Source of the DNA: Ephemerocybe angulata | Taxonomy: Eukaryota > Basidiomycota > Agaricomycetes > Agaricales > Psathyrellaceae | DNA: 64,000 nt | Assembly (NCBI GenBank): GCA_013368325.1 | Contig: JAACJK010000109.1 | Span: forward strand, 1,736,001 to 1,800,000 | Direction: 5' to 3' | Shown: positions 13,884 to 26,290 of the stretch, piece after piece | How the letters are laid out: the number at the start of each line of letters is the position of its first letter | Numbering within the stretch: position 1 is the first letter of the stretch | Notes under the pieces: model-generated | Database searches by the model: none | What the model was told of the DNA's origin: nothing | Seen by the model: only the letters and a program-made list of their open reading frames with translations | Position numbers and translations under genes: made by a program

Positions 13884-16818
13884 CCAGCAAAAAAACACCA
13901 GACGCCCGTTCGGATGGTGAGCGGTCACAGTCACAGAGCAGCTGGATTTGGATATTTGCATTGAATCCGGCTCGAGTTCCCTCCGTCATCGAGAGATGTC
14001 CGGGGAACGATGCCCATTGGGAATGAATTTAATGGGCGGCGTGGTGACGAGTGACAAGACATGGAATGGCACCTCGAAGGCCACCTCGAGGATCACCCCA
14101 AATTGACCCATCCACTACCGGATGAGGTCACTTCCGAGCGGAAAGGTCAAGTAGGGGATACTTAGGTCAAAGCCCCCTAACGAGACATGGTCATCCTTGC
14201 GCGAAAGTAGGAGGAGCGAGGCGAGAGTCGCAGGCATGGAGAAGAAGCACCCAGCAAGCCAAATCCAAACGCAGAGTATCCGAGTGCCTCTGGACTGTGG
14301 ACCGCCCCCATTTCCATCAGTCTGTCATGCAGGGGCGGGGCACTCCCGTACCACCCATCTTTGCCCTGCCACTCCGCTAGACATCGTTGCACACACGTTG
14401 TCCGAATCAATACAGAACTCGGTCAGCTGCAGAAGATCCGCTGGCTTGGCTTGCAGGGCGCTGTCCTGAGCTGTCTCTTCAAGTCAAAAGCGAATGAAAA
14501 GTCAACGTAAGCGTCGTAACCGTTTGTATTCAAGCGCGCTCAGACTGCGGCTTGGATGAGGCAGATGAGGCCAGCAATTGCTAGATGTCGTGATTGGGAT
14601 GCATGCGTTCAGAGACAGCCGTTCTCATTGGGCGGAGAAAGCTAGTGACCCTAACGGTGGAATGTCGAGAACGGAGAGGCCGTGCATTCGGGGTGTCGAT
14701 TGAAACGGGTCCAAGTTGAAGCACGTTGGATGACCTCTAGGTCCATACCCCTGACGGAGGCTCGACGGGCGGTTCCGGATTCCATGTGACTCCGAGTGAT
14801 CAGGGAGAGGAGAATGCCCTGAAAGAAGAGAGATGTCGAGAAAAGCGCCAAATGAGAGTCACAGAGGAGAGGGAGGAGAAGCGAGAACCCGCAAACAGGA
14901 GTTGATTAGTAAGTAAATTCGCACGCTCAAGCAAGTCCTTTAAGCGCCCGGCAAATTTGTAGTCAACAGTCAAGAAATCAAAGTTTCGAAGTTATCTGAG
15001 GTGGAAAATAGAGTTCAAAGTACCACAAGGGGTGCTGTATGACATTATGTATCACTTATGGCACCCGAAAAGTGCCTCCAAGGAAGGGAATACTCGTGAT
15101 TCGGCGACTTGGCATTGGTGCGAACCTTGCGAGTGGGCAGAGGGCAATGGACGACGTATAGCGCCTACTAGTTGCATTCTCCGCAGTCTCCCTCCGTACC
15201 TGCCAAACAGCTTTAGATTTTAATCAACATCCTTACTTGTGAGGACCGAAAAGGCGTTGACAGGACTCGTAGCATGTCCTTGCTCTCGAAGTAGTACTAG
15301 GCGGAGTTCTCAGGCCATAAAATAAATGTGCTCAAGATACGACCCTAGGGCCCTTACAGGCGCTGGGAGCTAACTGTAATAAGAGAATACCTCGCGATGG
15401 AAGGAAACCTGCGTGTCAACCAAAGGTCCCGCGTTTCTTCAGCGGTGGCTAAGGGGACAGGCCCGGGATTCAGAGTTGTTACTAATCAAAGAGCACCTCG
15501 TGAAGAGAGGGTGTCTAAATAACCACAACTTTATCAATCTGGGTATCTTCTTGGCAAGCTAAGGAGCTTAGTGCAGCGGAAGTTGCGACTGTCTGCCGTA
15601 GGACAAGGGCAGAGAGATTGCGTGACTTACGCGGTCACGTTTTTGGTGCTTTGACATGTTTGCGCCTGAGCGCGTTAGACGCGAGCATTCGACGCTCGCG
15701 TCTCTTGCTCTCGTCCTCATCGTCCGCTTGTTAGACAAGCGCATACATTCGCTCAGATCTTCGCGATCTTCTCAAATTTCGTCACCCGCCGGCCCCCGCC
15801 TAGTGTCTGGTGGTTCCACGGATCCAGTGCTGCTGGAAATCTCCGGAGATTTGTCTTTCTCCTCCGTGTACCTCTCCTAGACGCTCTGGCTTTCGGCTCT
15901 GTGAGTACCATCGAAATGCATCGATGTCTCGCTCACCAGCGCAGCCCTTCGCGCCAGGTCTCAGTCTCAGAAGAGCAGCAGATCGGTTTAGGCGCCAGCG
16001 GCCCTTTAGCGCCCGCCCGTGATCGTGGGATCCCGACCAGAGATCGGGCCTGACTCACCGCCAGGCTCCCTGCGCGCCGGCTGAAGCCGCCCCCAAACCC
16101 ACGAAACTAATATCCAGCCTTGAGTTTAGATCTCGTTTCGATGGATCCCTTTTAGAAGCATCTCGCCTCGAAACTCTGACTCTTGACATGCTTGCCTGCA
16201 TCCCGCATTCCGTCCTCACCCCTTGTCATCTTGAAAGATTTCTCCTTGCTCAGATGTACTCCTCTCAGGAGAACAGCATTTCACGAAGGTCCTCCGGTCC
16301 TCTCATTCTGGAGACATTGATCTCATTGTGTTTGGAGGCTGCTCCTCGGTCAGTTCAGTTCCGGAGATCAATTTCTCCTGGACACGCTCACGATCCACCT
16401 AGCTTGTGCGGACCTGAGCACCAGGACAGGTCCTGGTCAAGCGCCTAAATCCCCAGTGGCGATGCAGGCAGCAGTCTTGGCGTCCATTTTGGGAGCATGT
16501 TGGACTTGAGTGATCTGATCAAAACGAGCTCGAGGCGCGGGGTCGTGATCTCTCTCCACGACGTCGACGACCGTTGACGGCGTCCACAACGATTATGACT
16601 GTTTGACGGTCAAGTGTAAACTATAGGTATGTCTAATGCTGTAGATGTACTTGGTGGAGGAAATTCTGACTCGAGATCGCCACTTTATAGATCTACACCC
16701 CCTTGAATCGTGACCTAGCGCATTACTTGGGCGCCTTTCTGAACCAAACTACTTGTCAAGCCTGGATACACGTTTCTCAAACCATACCTCACGAACACTA
16801 CACGCCTAGCTTCCGATC
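13884..16818. other. Long gene-poor region
   Basis: Nearly 3 kb with no frame that I can support as a gene on either strand. It contains one strong hairpin at 15677-15703. No LTR, terminal repeat or transposase fragment was recognised. Confidence 0.5.
15677..15703. repeat. Perfect 10-bp inverted repeat (hairpin)
   Basis: AGACGCGAGC, a 7-nt spacer ATTCGAC, then GCTCGCGTCT. The stem is perfect and GC-rich. It lies in a gene-poor region and no associated element was identified. Confidence 0.7.
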
Positions 16819-18726
16819 ATGGGCCAAAAGTCTTCGAAGCAGAAGAACCCATGGGGGGCTCAACCCTACGGATACCCAGCCAATCCCTATGGAGCTGCGC
16901 CCCCATTTCTACCTCCAGGATACCAACCTACGCCAGGCCCGTTCCCAATGACAGCTCCAGGCCAACCAGGATTCATACCACCAGGAACCTACGGTCAAGG
17001 TGGGATGTCGATGCCGCAGCCTCAGCTCGCGTTTATGCCGCAAGATAAAGGAACGAAAAAGGACCGGAAAGGCAAGAGGAGAGCCCAGTCTGAACAGTAC
17101 CCCGGAGGATTTGCAGGATCAGGAATGGGGCTTACATTTCCTCAACGTGCGTTTCACTCCCTTGCTTTACCCGCTAAAATTTACGCCCTCATTCAGCAAA
17201 CATACCATCCAACGCACCTGTGATACCACCAGAACCACCTCGAAAGTCCAAGTCCACCCGACGCCGAGCATCGACCTCAAACGCACCCCCACCCCTCACA
17301 ACCCCCAAAGGCACCCGCGTCCCACTAACCAACTTCCCAGTCCCAAGCCGAACAGGCACTCCCTTCATCCCGCGTAGCCGCCCAGGCGCCGACGAGTCCT
17401 ACTCCGACGAAACCTCCACGGACTCAGACGAAGACGAGGACGAAGACCGGCAACGCTCCTTCTCAGCAGGCGGGTCGCGGCGCCGAAGGAGCTCAGACCC
17501 CCGCCGCACGCAGTCCGCGAGTGCGCACGGCCACTTCCCCCCGGAGATCACAGGCCGCATCGACGACGTCCTCAGGCCACTCTCGCCTGCACACAGGTCC
17601 GCGTTTGGACCCTCAGGTTCTCGGCCCACCGAACCGATCCGGAACCCCCTCCCACCGCCGCCCCGGGACTTGTACGAGATGACGCCCTACAAGAGCTTGC
17701 TGACGCTGCCGCAGACGACAGCACTCTTGACGGCGACGTATGGGACTGCGCAGCAGCAGAATGCAAGTGCGAGTGGGGGGCATGCGAATGGGGGGGCGAC
17801 GACGCTTGTGATACCACCTGCGGGACATGGCCCTGCGGCGATCATCCCTCCGGAGGCCCAGCCGCCGCAGCCTCTCAAGAAGACGCCGTCGCAGAAGAAG
17901 AAGAGTAGAGTTTCGGGGATTATGCGGGCTTTGTCGGGCAGGAGGAAGAAGGAGGATAAACAGGGGGTGGCGCCACCTGGTGCTATTGTTACGCAGCCTG
18001 CGAAGGTGCAGTTCGTCCCTGTGTTTGTGGATGGGCAGAAGAAACCGGGCACGTCGACGCACAACAAGGAAAATGAGGGCAATCAGGGCACAGCGAGTGC
18101 TAGTGCAGACAATAGTAGGTTTCTATTTGGACTTGTAGATGAAGTGTTGCTGATAAAAGCTTCCAGGTGCGCTTCTCAGCACGGAATCTCATCAAGAGGC
18201 ACCCCGACGACACTCAATAGCCAGCAGTCATCATGCTCCCCCCGCGCCACCCCACGAGGCTGAAGACGACGCGATTCGGTTCGACCAAATGAACCAACAA
18301 TACGCGGGCTTCATGAACCACTCCCCCCACCGCGTACTATACCAGAACAAGATGTACCCCACCGCCACACATCTGCACGAAGCGATGAAGTACCTCCCCG
18401 ACCACCCTATAATTGCCGAGCAAATACGCAACACCGCAAGCGTGCTGGAAGTGTACCCGTTGTCGGCGCAGTTCAATCAGTATGTGAGGGATGATTGGAG
18501 CGACGTGTTTATGCAGAAGATGGAGGAGGTTTTGAGGCTTAAGTTTGCGCAGCATGCGGATTTGAGGGAGACGCTTGTGAGGGGGACGGGGGAGAGCAAG
18601 CTGATTTATGCGGATGTGTTGGATGTGTTTTGGGGCGTGGGGCCGCAGGGGGATGGGGCGAATGAGCTGGGCCATGTCTTGATGCAGGTGAGAGATTGGT
18701 TGAGGGTGGAGGGTGGGCTGAGGTGA
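16819..18726 (+). CDS. NADAR-domain protein with N-myristoylation signal
   Basis: Three exons, 16819-17146, 17197-18114 and 18167-18726, encode about 601 aa. The N-terminus MGQKSSKQ has Gly2, Ser6 and Lys7 as in N-myristoylated proteins. Residues up to about 110 are Pro/Gly/Tyr-rich, followed by a disordered, acidic and Arg/Ser-rich middle. The last 145 residues are a well-kept NADAR (YbiA-like, DUF1768) domain: YPTATHLHEAM, a central DDWSDVFMQKMEEVLRLKF, ETLVRGTGESKLIYAD, FWGVG, and NELGHVLMQVRDWL. NADAR domains bind ADP-ribose-like or riboflavin-pathway ligands and some are N-glycosidases. In contrast to the gene at 1673, the FWGVG motif is kept, so activity is plausible. Membrane attachment by the acyl group is inferred. 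Confidence 0.85.
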
Positions 18727-19518
18727 GGTGTGGATGATGGAATGCCCCTTGGCTTTGGTTGATTTTTTTTGCGCTTATGTTTCTCCTTCACGCGATACCT
18801 TTCTCGATACTTGGCTGTAAACCCCCGCCTCATCCTGGTCTCACCCTCCCAACACTCCACGGTTCTACTCTTTGGGGATTGCTAACCTATGGGCTTTCTA
18901 GCTTTCTTGTACTTGTATCTTCCTAAGCATAGTTTTCATTTCCGTCACTAGATTCTCCTGCCATGTATGTTTCCCATTCATATGCATAGCTATTCCTTCA
19001 TGACCTTGTTCAACAACATTATACCTAACACATTGCTTTAATCTGGCTCATTCCGCGCCGATTTCTTCAGCTTCTCCCACTCTCGAGAGGGTCTCGCCTC
19101 GTCTCCTCACCCTCTCTCGTCGTTTTTTGCAGCCCTCCGCGCCCGCCTACCACCAGCGCCTACGCATGGCCAGTCAAGTCCGGCCGCTCCAGGCTAATTG
19201 GTCATCAGGGCGTTCCGGCTAGCAAGCTGGCCCAGGCGAACCCCAAGAATCGGATCCAGCCTGCCAGGCGAGCCGATTCTTGTTCATCTTCGCTCACCCT
19301 CAGACGTCGAACGTGCCCAGAGCGGCGCCTATCTTACTGATGCGACCTCCCCCTCTAAGAATCCCATGGTTTTACCACCGACGCCTTTTCGTTGGTAGGT
19401 TTGCCCCTATCTTGAAGCAAAGGGCGATCAAAGTCCTCCGCACGCAAGGTATGACGCAATCGAATTAGCCTCTCTCTCCTCCCTCCCTACCACAACGCGC
19501 ACAGTCTACTCCTCAAAC
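18727..19518. other. Intergenic region
   Basis: 3' UTR of the NADAR gene and pyrimidine-rich upstream region of the GST gene. No gene seen. Confidence 0.45.
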
Positions 19519-20788
19519 ATGTCAAATACCGAGTCTACCGCTGCATCGAAGAGCGACCAAGGTCGTCCATACAACACGAAAGCGACGGGCGAGGCGCTCA
19601 AAACAGTTGAAGCGCATCAGGATGATCAGGTCGACATAACGCTGTTTGGGAGCTGCTTTTGTCCATTCGTGCAGAGGGTGTGGGTTATGCTTGAGGCTCT
19701 TGAAATACCGTACAAGGTGTGTGGGCTTCGTTGGCTTCGGGATCGGTTGAGATTGACGGGAGATGCTGGGGGATTTTACAGTATGGTGAGGGATTCGATA
19801 TCAGCTCTGTCGAGAGGGATTAGACTTACTCCTAGATCAATAGTTGAAGTCGATCCGTACAAAAAACCGAAAGAGTTGCTTGAGTTGTCACCGAAGGGCC
19901 TTGTCCCCGCGTTGAAGCTGAATAACTTTACCCCGCCACGGGCGCTTAACGAGAGCACTGTGATTATGGACTACTTGGAGGAGTAAGTCCACGACACTCG
20001 CTGATCCTTCATGCTCATACCTAACTCTGTATTAGTCTCGCAGAGTCTTCGACTAAGAAGACCGTGTTGCCTCTTCCGTTTAACCCATGTATGTAGACAA
20101 TCACCCCCTGGCAGAGCCCAACAACTCTATCTAACAACCACCGTACAGACGCACGAGCCCTCGCCCGCCTCGCCGCAGACCAAGCCTGCAGGTCCCTCGT
20201 TCCCGCCTTCTATCGATACCTGCAAGCGCAAGACGCCGAGAAACAAACTACCGCAGGGCGTGAGTTCCAGGATGCAATCGATGTATTCATAGCGCTCCTT
20301 GGGCGCGCGGAGAACGAGATTCTGGGGCCCGGTGCGATTTCTGGGGAGGGAGAGGCGGCGATGTTGAGGAAGGGTTTGGGACTTTGGGTTGAGGGTAATA
20401 CGGAGCTTGGGTGGGCAGATATTATGGCTGCGCCTTGTGAGTTCAAGCCGATCGAGCTCTCATTTGGTTTTTGGGGAATGGTAAGCTGACAAGTGTGTGT
20501 GTACCCAGGGCTGTTTAGGGCGAAGGTAGTCCTAGGGCACTATCGTGGATATAAATTCCCTCCGGGAGATCGGGTTCAGCGTTATCTGGAGCGTGTGTTT
20601 GAGCACCCGCATTTCAAGGCTACTTGCAGTGATGAAAAACTGTACTATGATAGCTATGAGAGGTGAGTGCAGCGTATGCAGATTTACGAGGGTATCGGAT
20701 CTGACGGAATGAGTACAGGTATGCTTTCAACAGGCCCAACACAAGCCAGGTTGCAACTGCTATCAACGAAGGTCGCGCCTTGCCTTGA
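19519..20788 (+). CDS. Glutathione S-transferase (omega-like)
   Basis: Exons 19519-19718, 19836-19982, 20036-20088, 20149-20436, 20509-20662 and 20719-20788 give about 303 aa. The N-terminal thioredoxin-like domain has FGSCFCPFVQRVWVML, with a Cys-Pro-Phe active-site motif typical of the Cys-type (omega) class, then VDPYKKPKELLELSPKGLVPAL with the cis-proline loop, and ESTVIMDYLEE for glutathione binding. The all-helical C-terminal domain follows (WADIMAAPWLF). The first intron is 117 nt, a multiple of three, and has no stop codon, so an unspliced product stays in frame. Likely cytosolic glutathione-dependent thiol transferase or dehydroascorbate reductase. Confidence 0.88.
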
Positions 20789-21125
20789 GTTTGTTCATCC
20801 AGGCAGGAAAAAGAGAAGAATTATTGATGTACTTGTACTCTGGAATTGAATTTGCAGTTTTTATCCCTCACTACTCGTACTGTACCTTGCACACCGTGCA
20901 TTGGGCATGTCCACTTTGCCGAACCCCTAGTGAAATAGGGGGGTTTCCGTTTATGGCAGAGATAGCATCACGTGGGATGATCGGGCCGGAGCTGCCGTTA
21001 CACTCCTCAGCCCCCAAGTCCTCAACGTTGAACCCAGACCGCTACCCCCAGCCACTTTCGCAGGACCTAGTCCTCAGGCGCACTCTAAACACCCCGTTCT
21101 TCGCCCTCGGAGCTTCATCTACCAA
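20789..21125. other. Intergenic region between GST and HDAC genes
   Basis: Short spacer between two same-strand genes; no gene seen. Confidence 0.5.
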
Positions 21126-23131
21126 ATGGCGAGCGCGTCGAAGAGGAAGGTGGATTACTTCCACGATCGTGAGTCTCGCTAAGAGGATGGACCCGAGGGC
21201 AGCACTGATGGAAAAGCACGCCCCGTAGCCGACGTTGGGGCATATACCTATGGAATTGGACATCCGATGAAGCCTCACAGAATACAGGTCGCGCACGAAC
21301 TTATCACGGCGTACGATATGTTGGACAAGATGCAAGTCCTAGTGAGTGGGGAATACCGTTGGCGCCGGGGACCAAGCTGACCGCGAATCTAGAGAGCAAA
21401 GCGTGCTAGCGCCGAGCAAATGACAAGATTCCATACGGACGAATACGTGCACTTCTTGAACCGGGTGACGCCAGAAACGGCGGAAGAGTTGACGTACCAT
21501 GGGACACGATGTGAGTGGTATCCTTACTCCCTTGTTCGTTTACCTCACCTCCGACTCGCGCAGTTCTGGTGGGAGAGGACAACCCGGCGTTCGAAGGGCT
21601 TTTCGAGTTCTGTTCAATATCGGCTGGAGGCTCTATCGGCGCGGCGCAGAGAATAGCAGCGGGATCCTCAGACATTGCGGTTAATTGGGCGGGCGGCCTG
21701 CACCACGCCAAGAAACGAGAAGCGTCGGGGTTCTGCTACATTAACGACATCGTGCTCGGCATTCTCGAGCTTCTACGAACGTATCCCCGCGTGCTCTATA
21801 TCGATATCGACTGCCACCATGGAGATGGAGTTGAAGAGGCCTTTTACACCACCGACCGTGTTATGACATGTAGTTTCCATAAGTTTGGAGAGTACTTCCC
21901 TGGGACGGGGACGCAGGAGGATAGAGGGAGGGGGAAGGGGAAGGGGTATGCGGTGAATATCCCGCTGAAGGACGGAATTACGGATGAGAGCTATCAGAGC
22001 GTTTTTGAGCCGGTAGGTAGTGATACTTTCCTCCTCGACGCGTCTGCTTACACCCAACAGGTCATCAGCAAGATTCTGGAAGTGTACAGACCGTCCGCTG
22101 TTGTCCTGCAATGCGGAGCCGACTCATTATCTGGCGATAAACTCGGCTGCTTCAACTTGACGATGTACGGCCACTCCCACTGCGTGCAGTTCCTCCGACA
22201 GCAGAATGTCCCATTAATCTTGCTCGGTGGCGGAGGTTACACTGTAAAGAATGTTGGAAGAACATGGGCGTATGAAACGGCGTGTGCACTGGGTATCGAG
22301 AACGAGATCGACACGAACCTGCCCTGGAATCCTTATTTCGAGTGGTTTGGCCCTCGGTACAGGCTGGAGGTTGCTGGGAACAATATGGACGACTTGAACG
22401 TGAAGGATGGGAGCTTGGATCGAGTGAGGTGCGTAAATCATTGCTACATGGCGAATCACGAGCTGATGACGTTTCCAGAATCAATGCACTTGAACAGCTA
22501 CGCGAGTTGAACCCCGTACCATCTGTGCAAATGCAGGACACGCCAAGAGAACCCCTCGGAACCCATCTTGGCTTCAGCTTCGGAAAGGACGACGGGAAAC
22601 CAAGAGACGAGCTCGATGCTCGGTTAGCTCGTAAGTGTTGTCTTCGTCTCTTGACTCTGCATTGCTCACCCCTACGCAGAACACGCCCGGTATATCTATT
22701 CGCTGCAAGAGTCAGCCGAAGCACCTTCATCAGAGTCAGAGGAGTCTGAGTCTGAGTCGGAAGACGACAATTGGGACCAGCGTGTGGGCTCGAATCGACG
22801 GCGGGTGAACAGGTCCTCGACGAAGAAGCGGATGAGTCTCCTCACGGGCCAGTACTTCGACGTTTCGGCGGAGAATGGGTTTTATTCGCATTGTAATGGC
22901 CTAAATGGGTACGGACTTGGAGCTCCTCCGCAGAAGCATGCGAGACGTCGGTTCTTCCAGGCTGGGCCGAATTGGGAGGAGGAGGTTGAGAGTGTGATTG
23001 CGGCAAAAACGAACGGCGATGCGGCGGGAGGTGGATCGCGGCGGCATGGGTTGTTGGGCGAGACCATGACTCGGGGAGGGAAGCCATCGTTCGATGACGA
23101 GGAGTGGGATGGGGATGTTCACATGGGTTGA
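21126..23131 (+). CDS. Class I histone deacetylase (Rpd3/Hos2 type)
   Basis: Seven exons: 21126-21168, 21229-21341, 21393-21510, 21564-22012, 22061-22428, 22479-22630 and 22680-23131. The catalytic domain is complete: [30 protein letters not shown] (tandem active-site histidines), [15 protein letters not shown] (zinc-binding Asp and His), [30 protein letters not shown] and [16 protein letters not shown]. The C-terminus is a long acidic Ser/Glu stretch followed by a basic Arg-rich segment. It removes acetyl groups from histone tails in a nuclear corepressor. The overall pattern is class I; choosing between Rpd3 and Hos2 would need a tree. Confidence 0.93.
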
Positions 23132-23789
23132 GCGGTAATCTGGGACCTTGACGCGAGTGTGGAAGATGTATGATAGCGGGTGTGTGTTAGTGAGCGTTTC
23201 CCTGCCCTGTACTGGTTAATGTTTTTACTCATCTATAGATGGTGCTTGTACCATATAACATAATGTTGTACCTTCTTGACCTTTCTCGTATCTCACTCTT
23301 GAGAGACGGGTCCAGTTGCGCACTAACAACGGACAGAGATTGGAGTGATATTCGAAATGGGACTCTGGTGGCTTTCGGCGGCTATGATAAGATAAACGGC
23401 CTCGGCAAAGCCAGAATTGATACCAGGCACATGCTCGGACTGGACATGCATGGGGCTCCATGATCCATCTGCACAGATACCGGTCGGTTTCCCCGTTTTG
23501 TGCCAAGCAAGGTTATCTATAATACGGTATCTTCTCTCGACCCTTGGAGTCAGAGCTTCGATGTTGTTATCAAACCCTCGCGTTCTCTTCGATAACAGGA
23601 CGTGGCTTTATCGCCGAGTCCCGGGGTATCGGAGAGCGCTCTCGTTTCATTCTATTTATTAACCTGGCCATGTTCAGTGGGATGGTGAGATCCCTATCCC
23701 TCACCTCCCCTCTTCCTTCTTACGTTTCCCTGCTCTCTTTAGGGACACGAATACCAGTATACCTGGCCTTCGTGTAGATCGTACAAGGC
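23132..23789. other. Intergenic region between HDAC and permease genes
   Basis: Contains short frames without similarity; no gene supported. Confidence 0.5.
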
Positions 23790-25908
23790 ATGTCTGCAGT
23801 CGACTCGCAGCCTCAGGCCATCGCGCCCCCTGAGGTCCCCCGTTCGTCGAGGTTCGGTGGAGTGAAGGAATCCTTGGTGCGAATGAAGGAGAAGGTCACG
23901 ACGAAGGAAGGATGGGTCGGAGATTATGACTACGCATGGTCAGTTTAAAATCGCGCTCGTGTGACCTCGTTGGCTGATTTTTCATTGCAGGTTGTGTACC
24001 CCCTCCCTGCCCTTCCTCGGCAAGAAGGAGGACCGGATGCCTCCCTTCTACGCCCTCAATGATGAACTTCCTTTGCTCCTTGCGATTACGAGTGGTCTGC
24101 AGCATTCGTTGGCGATGCTTGCGGGACTGATTACGCCACCCATCATCTTTGCTTCGGCGCTTAACTTGGATGCTTCGACGTCTTCGTATATGATTTCTGC
24201 TTCGTTAATTGGTTGTGGTGAGTTTCGACTTGTCTGTTTCGTAGGAGGAATTCGGGGCTGATGGGATGTGTGCAGGGATTATGAGTCTGGTTCAAATGTC
24301 ACGGATCCACTTGTTTAAAGGATACTATCTCGGTACTGGACTTATCACTGTCGTCGGGACGAGTTTTGCAACGTTAAGCACGGCTAGCGCGGTACGTCTA
24401 GGAAAAGTGGAAATTCTTTTCGACACTTCCTCACTTACGCTGGCCCTTAGATTTTCAACGCCATGTACAAGGACGGCACTTGCCCAACGATCACCGGTCC
24501 AGACGGCACCTCCATGCGCGGTCCCTGCCCCGACGCGTACGGCAAAGTCCTCGGAACGTCCCTCATCTGCTCTTTCCTCGAAATTGGCATGTCGTTCGCG
24601 TCACCGAGAGTGTTGAAGAGGCTGTTCCCGCCGATTGTGACCGGGACGGTTATTCTGATGATTGGCGCCAGCTTGATTGGGGAGAGTGGGATTGCGAATT
24701 GGGGTGGAGGAAGTAATGATTGTAAGGGGAGGCCGGATACTGGGATTTTCACGCTGTGTCCGACGATCTTCGCTCCGAGACCGCTTCCGTGAGCGCTTTC
24801 CTTTGACGCAGAGGGGGATGGTATGCTGACGATTTGGCGCCGCGTAGGTGGGGCTCTGCTGAGTTCATTGGACTGGGATTCCTTTCATTCTCCACCATCT
24901 TGCTGGTTGAGCTGTGGGGTTCGCCGTTCATGAAGAACATCTCGATTATCTGCGGTTTGATTGTGGGGTGCATCGTTAGTGGTGCGACAGGATACATGAG
25001 CAACTCGACCATCAAATCTGCGCCCGCTATCACTTTCCTTTGGGTTCATACCTTCAAGCTTGGTGTATACCCACCTGCGATTCTTCCTATGCTGGCTGTG
25101 TACAGTGAGTCCCTTCGTAATATGCTCGACGGCTTCTTGCATCTGACCATGTTTTGCAGTTTCCCTCGCTATGGAAGCCATTGGAGACATTACAGCGTCC
25201 GCTGAGGTATCCCGCCAACCCGTCATCGGAGACGTCTTCGACTCCCGTATTCAAGGGGGCATCCTTTCCGATGGGATCTCCGGCTTCATCTCCGCCCTCT
25301 TCACCGTCACCCCTCTGTCCATCTTCGCCCAGAATAACGGAGTCATCGCCATCACCCGCTGCGCCAACCGCGGTGCAGGTCGGTGGTGCTGCGTCTTTCT
25401 CATCCTCTTCGGCATCCTAGGAAAGCTTGCTGGTGTATTCCTTGCTATTCCTAACCCTGTGTTAGGAGGTGTGACGACGTTCCTTTTCGCGAGCGTGGCT
25501 GTTAGTGGTGTTAGGGTGCTGGCGACTTGCAGGTTCTCAAGGAGGGATAGGTTTATCCTTGCTGCGGCTCTGACCTTTGGTATTGGGAGTTTGCTCAAGC
25601 ATGATACGTTCACGTATTTGTTTGAGAGGGTGGATAACCCAAATAAGGGACTGCAGGGGTTGTTTGATTCTATTACGATCGTTCTGAGCACGCCTTGTGA
25701 GTTCTCTTCACTCTTCTCCTCCACTTACGACTTTTACCGATTGGTTGGAATTTCAGTCCTTTCATCTGGTGTTGTCGCCACCGTTCTGAATCTGATCCTG
25801 CCACAAGAGCCGGAAGAGGCACTCCTCCGCGACGATGCATCTTCGGTCGAACAGATTGACCATGATGTTGAGTCTCAAGACGAGAAGGTCTCCAAGAGGG
25901 CTGCATAA
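23790..25908 (+). CDS. Uric acid/xanthine permease (NAT/NCS2 family)
   Basis: Seven exons: 23790-23938, 23991-24217, 24276-24391, 24451-24788, 24848-25104, 25160-25696 and 25757-25908, about 591 aa. The first membrane span has the family QH motif (SGLQHSLAMLAG). The NAT signature QNNGVIAITRCANRG, which sets substrate binding and translocation in UapA-type proteins, is intact, as is the upstream AMEAIGDITAS. About twelve to fourteen hydrophobic segments are visible. The short N-terminus and acidic C-tail (DHDVESQDEKVSKRAA) are cytosolic in the family. It should import urate and xanthine with protons at the plasma membrane. Substrate assignment is by motif only. Confidence 0.93.
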
Positions 25909-26290
25909 CGCTCCCTGCCTGACTATCATAGATTGTACTTTTACTGTCACGACTTTGCTATACCAACCGCTCGTTCTGGGTCTCTTTTCTTAGCTGTCTT
26001 CACTATACCATCCTAGGGGCTCTGTTTGCCATAATTTCAAGCTGACACATAAACGTCAAAGACAAAACGGCCCGACTCCAGTGACATCTGCATAAAATTG
26101 TGCGGGGAGCTGGGAGGAGCCGACCAGCGACCCCTACTTATGCATGAATACTTTTAGCAACGTCTTCGCAAGTATTCATGGTTCAAATTTCCAACATCCG
26201 AGCCCTAGCCGCCCGTGCGAAGCACGGGTCACGCTGCTTGTTACTCTAGAATTGAACAGGTACATAGGGAATCATCTTGATGCATAGATT
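25909..26290. other. Convergent intergenic region with a strong hairpin
   Basis: Between the tail-to-tail permease and P450 genes. No gene seen; contains the hairpin at 26212-26228. Confidence 0.5.
26212..26228. repeat. 7-bp perfect hairpin with GCGAAGC core
   Basis: CCCGTGC, loop GAA, GCACGGG. The GCGAAGC centre is known to form an unusually stable DNA mini-hairpin. Similar GC-rich hairpins lie close to the 3' ends of Helitron elements, where a CTRR terminus follows. Here CTTG (26237-26240) and CTAG (26246-26249) follow, so a Helitron relic is possible but not shown. Confidence 0.6.

Noticed and set aside
13884..16818. Transposon in the 3-kb gene desert
   Set aside because: No terminal repeats, target duplications or transposase/RT fragments found by eye; only an isolated hairpin.
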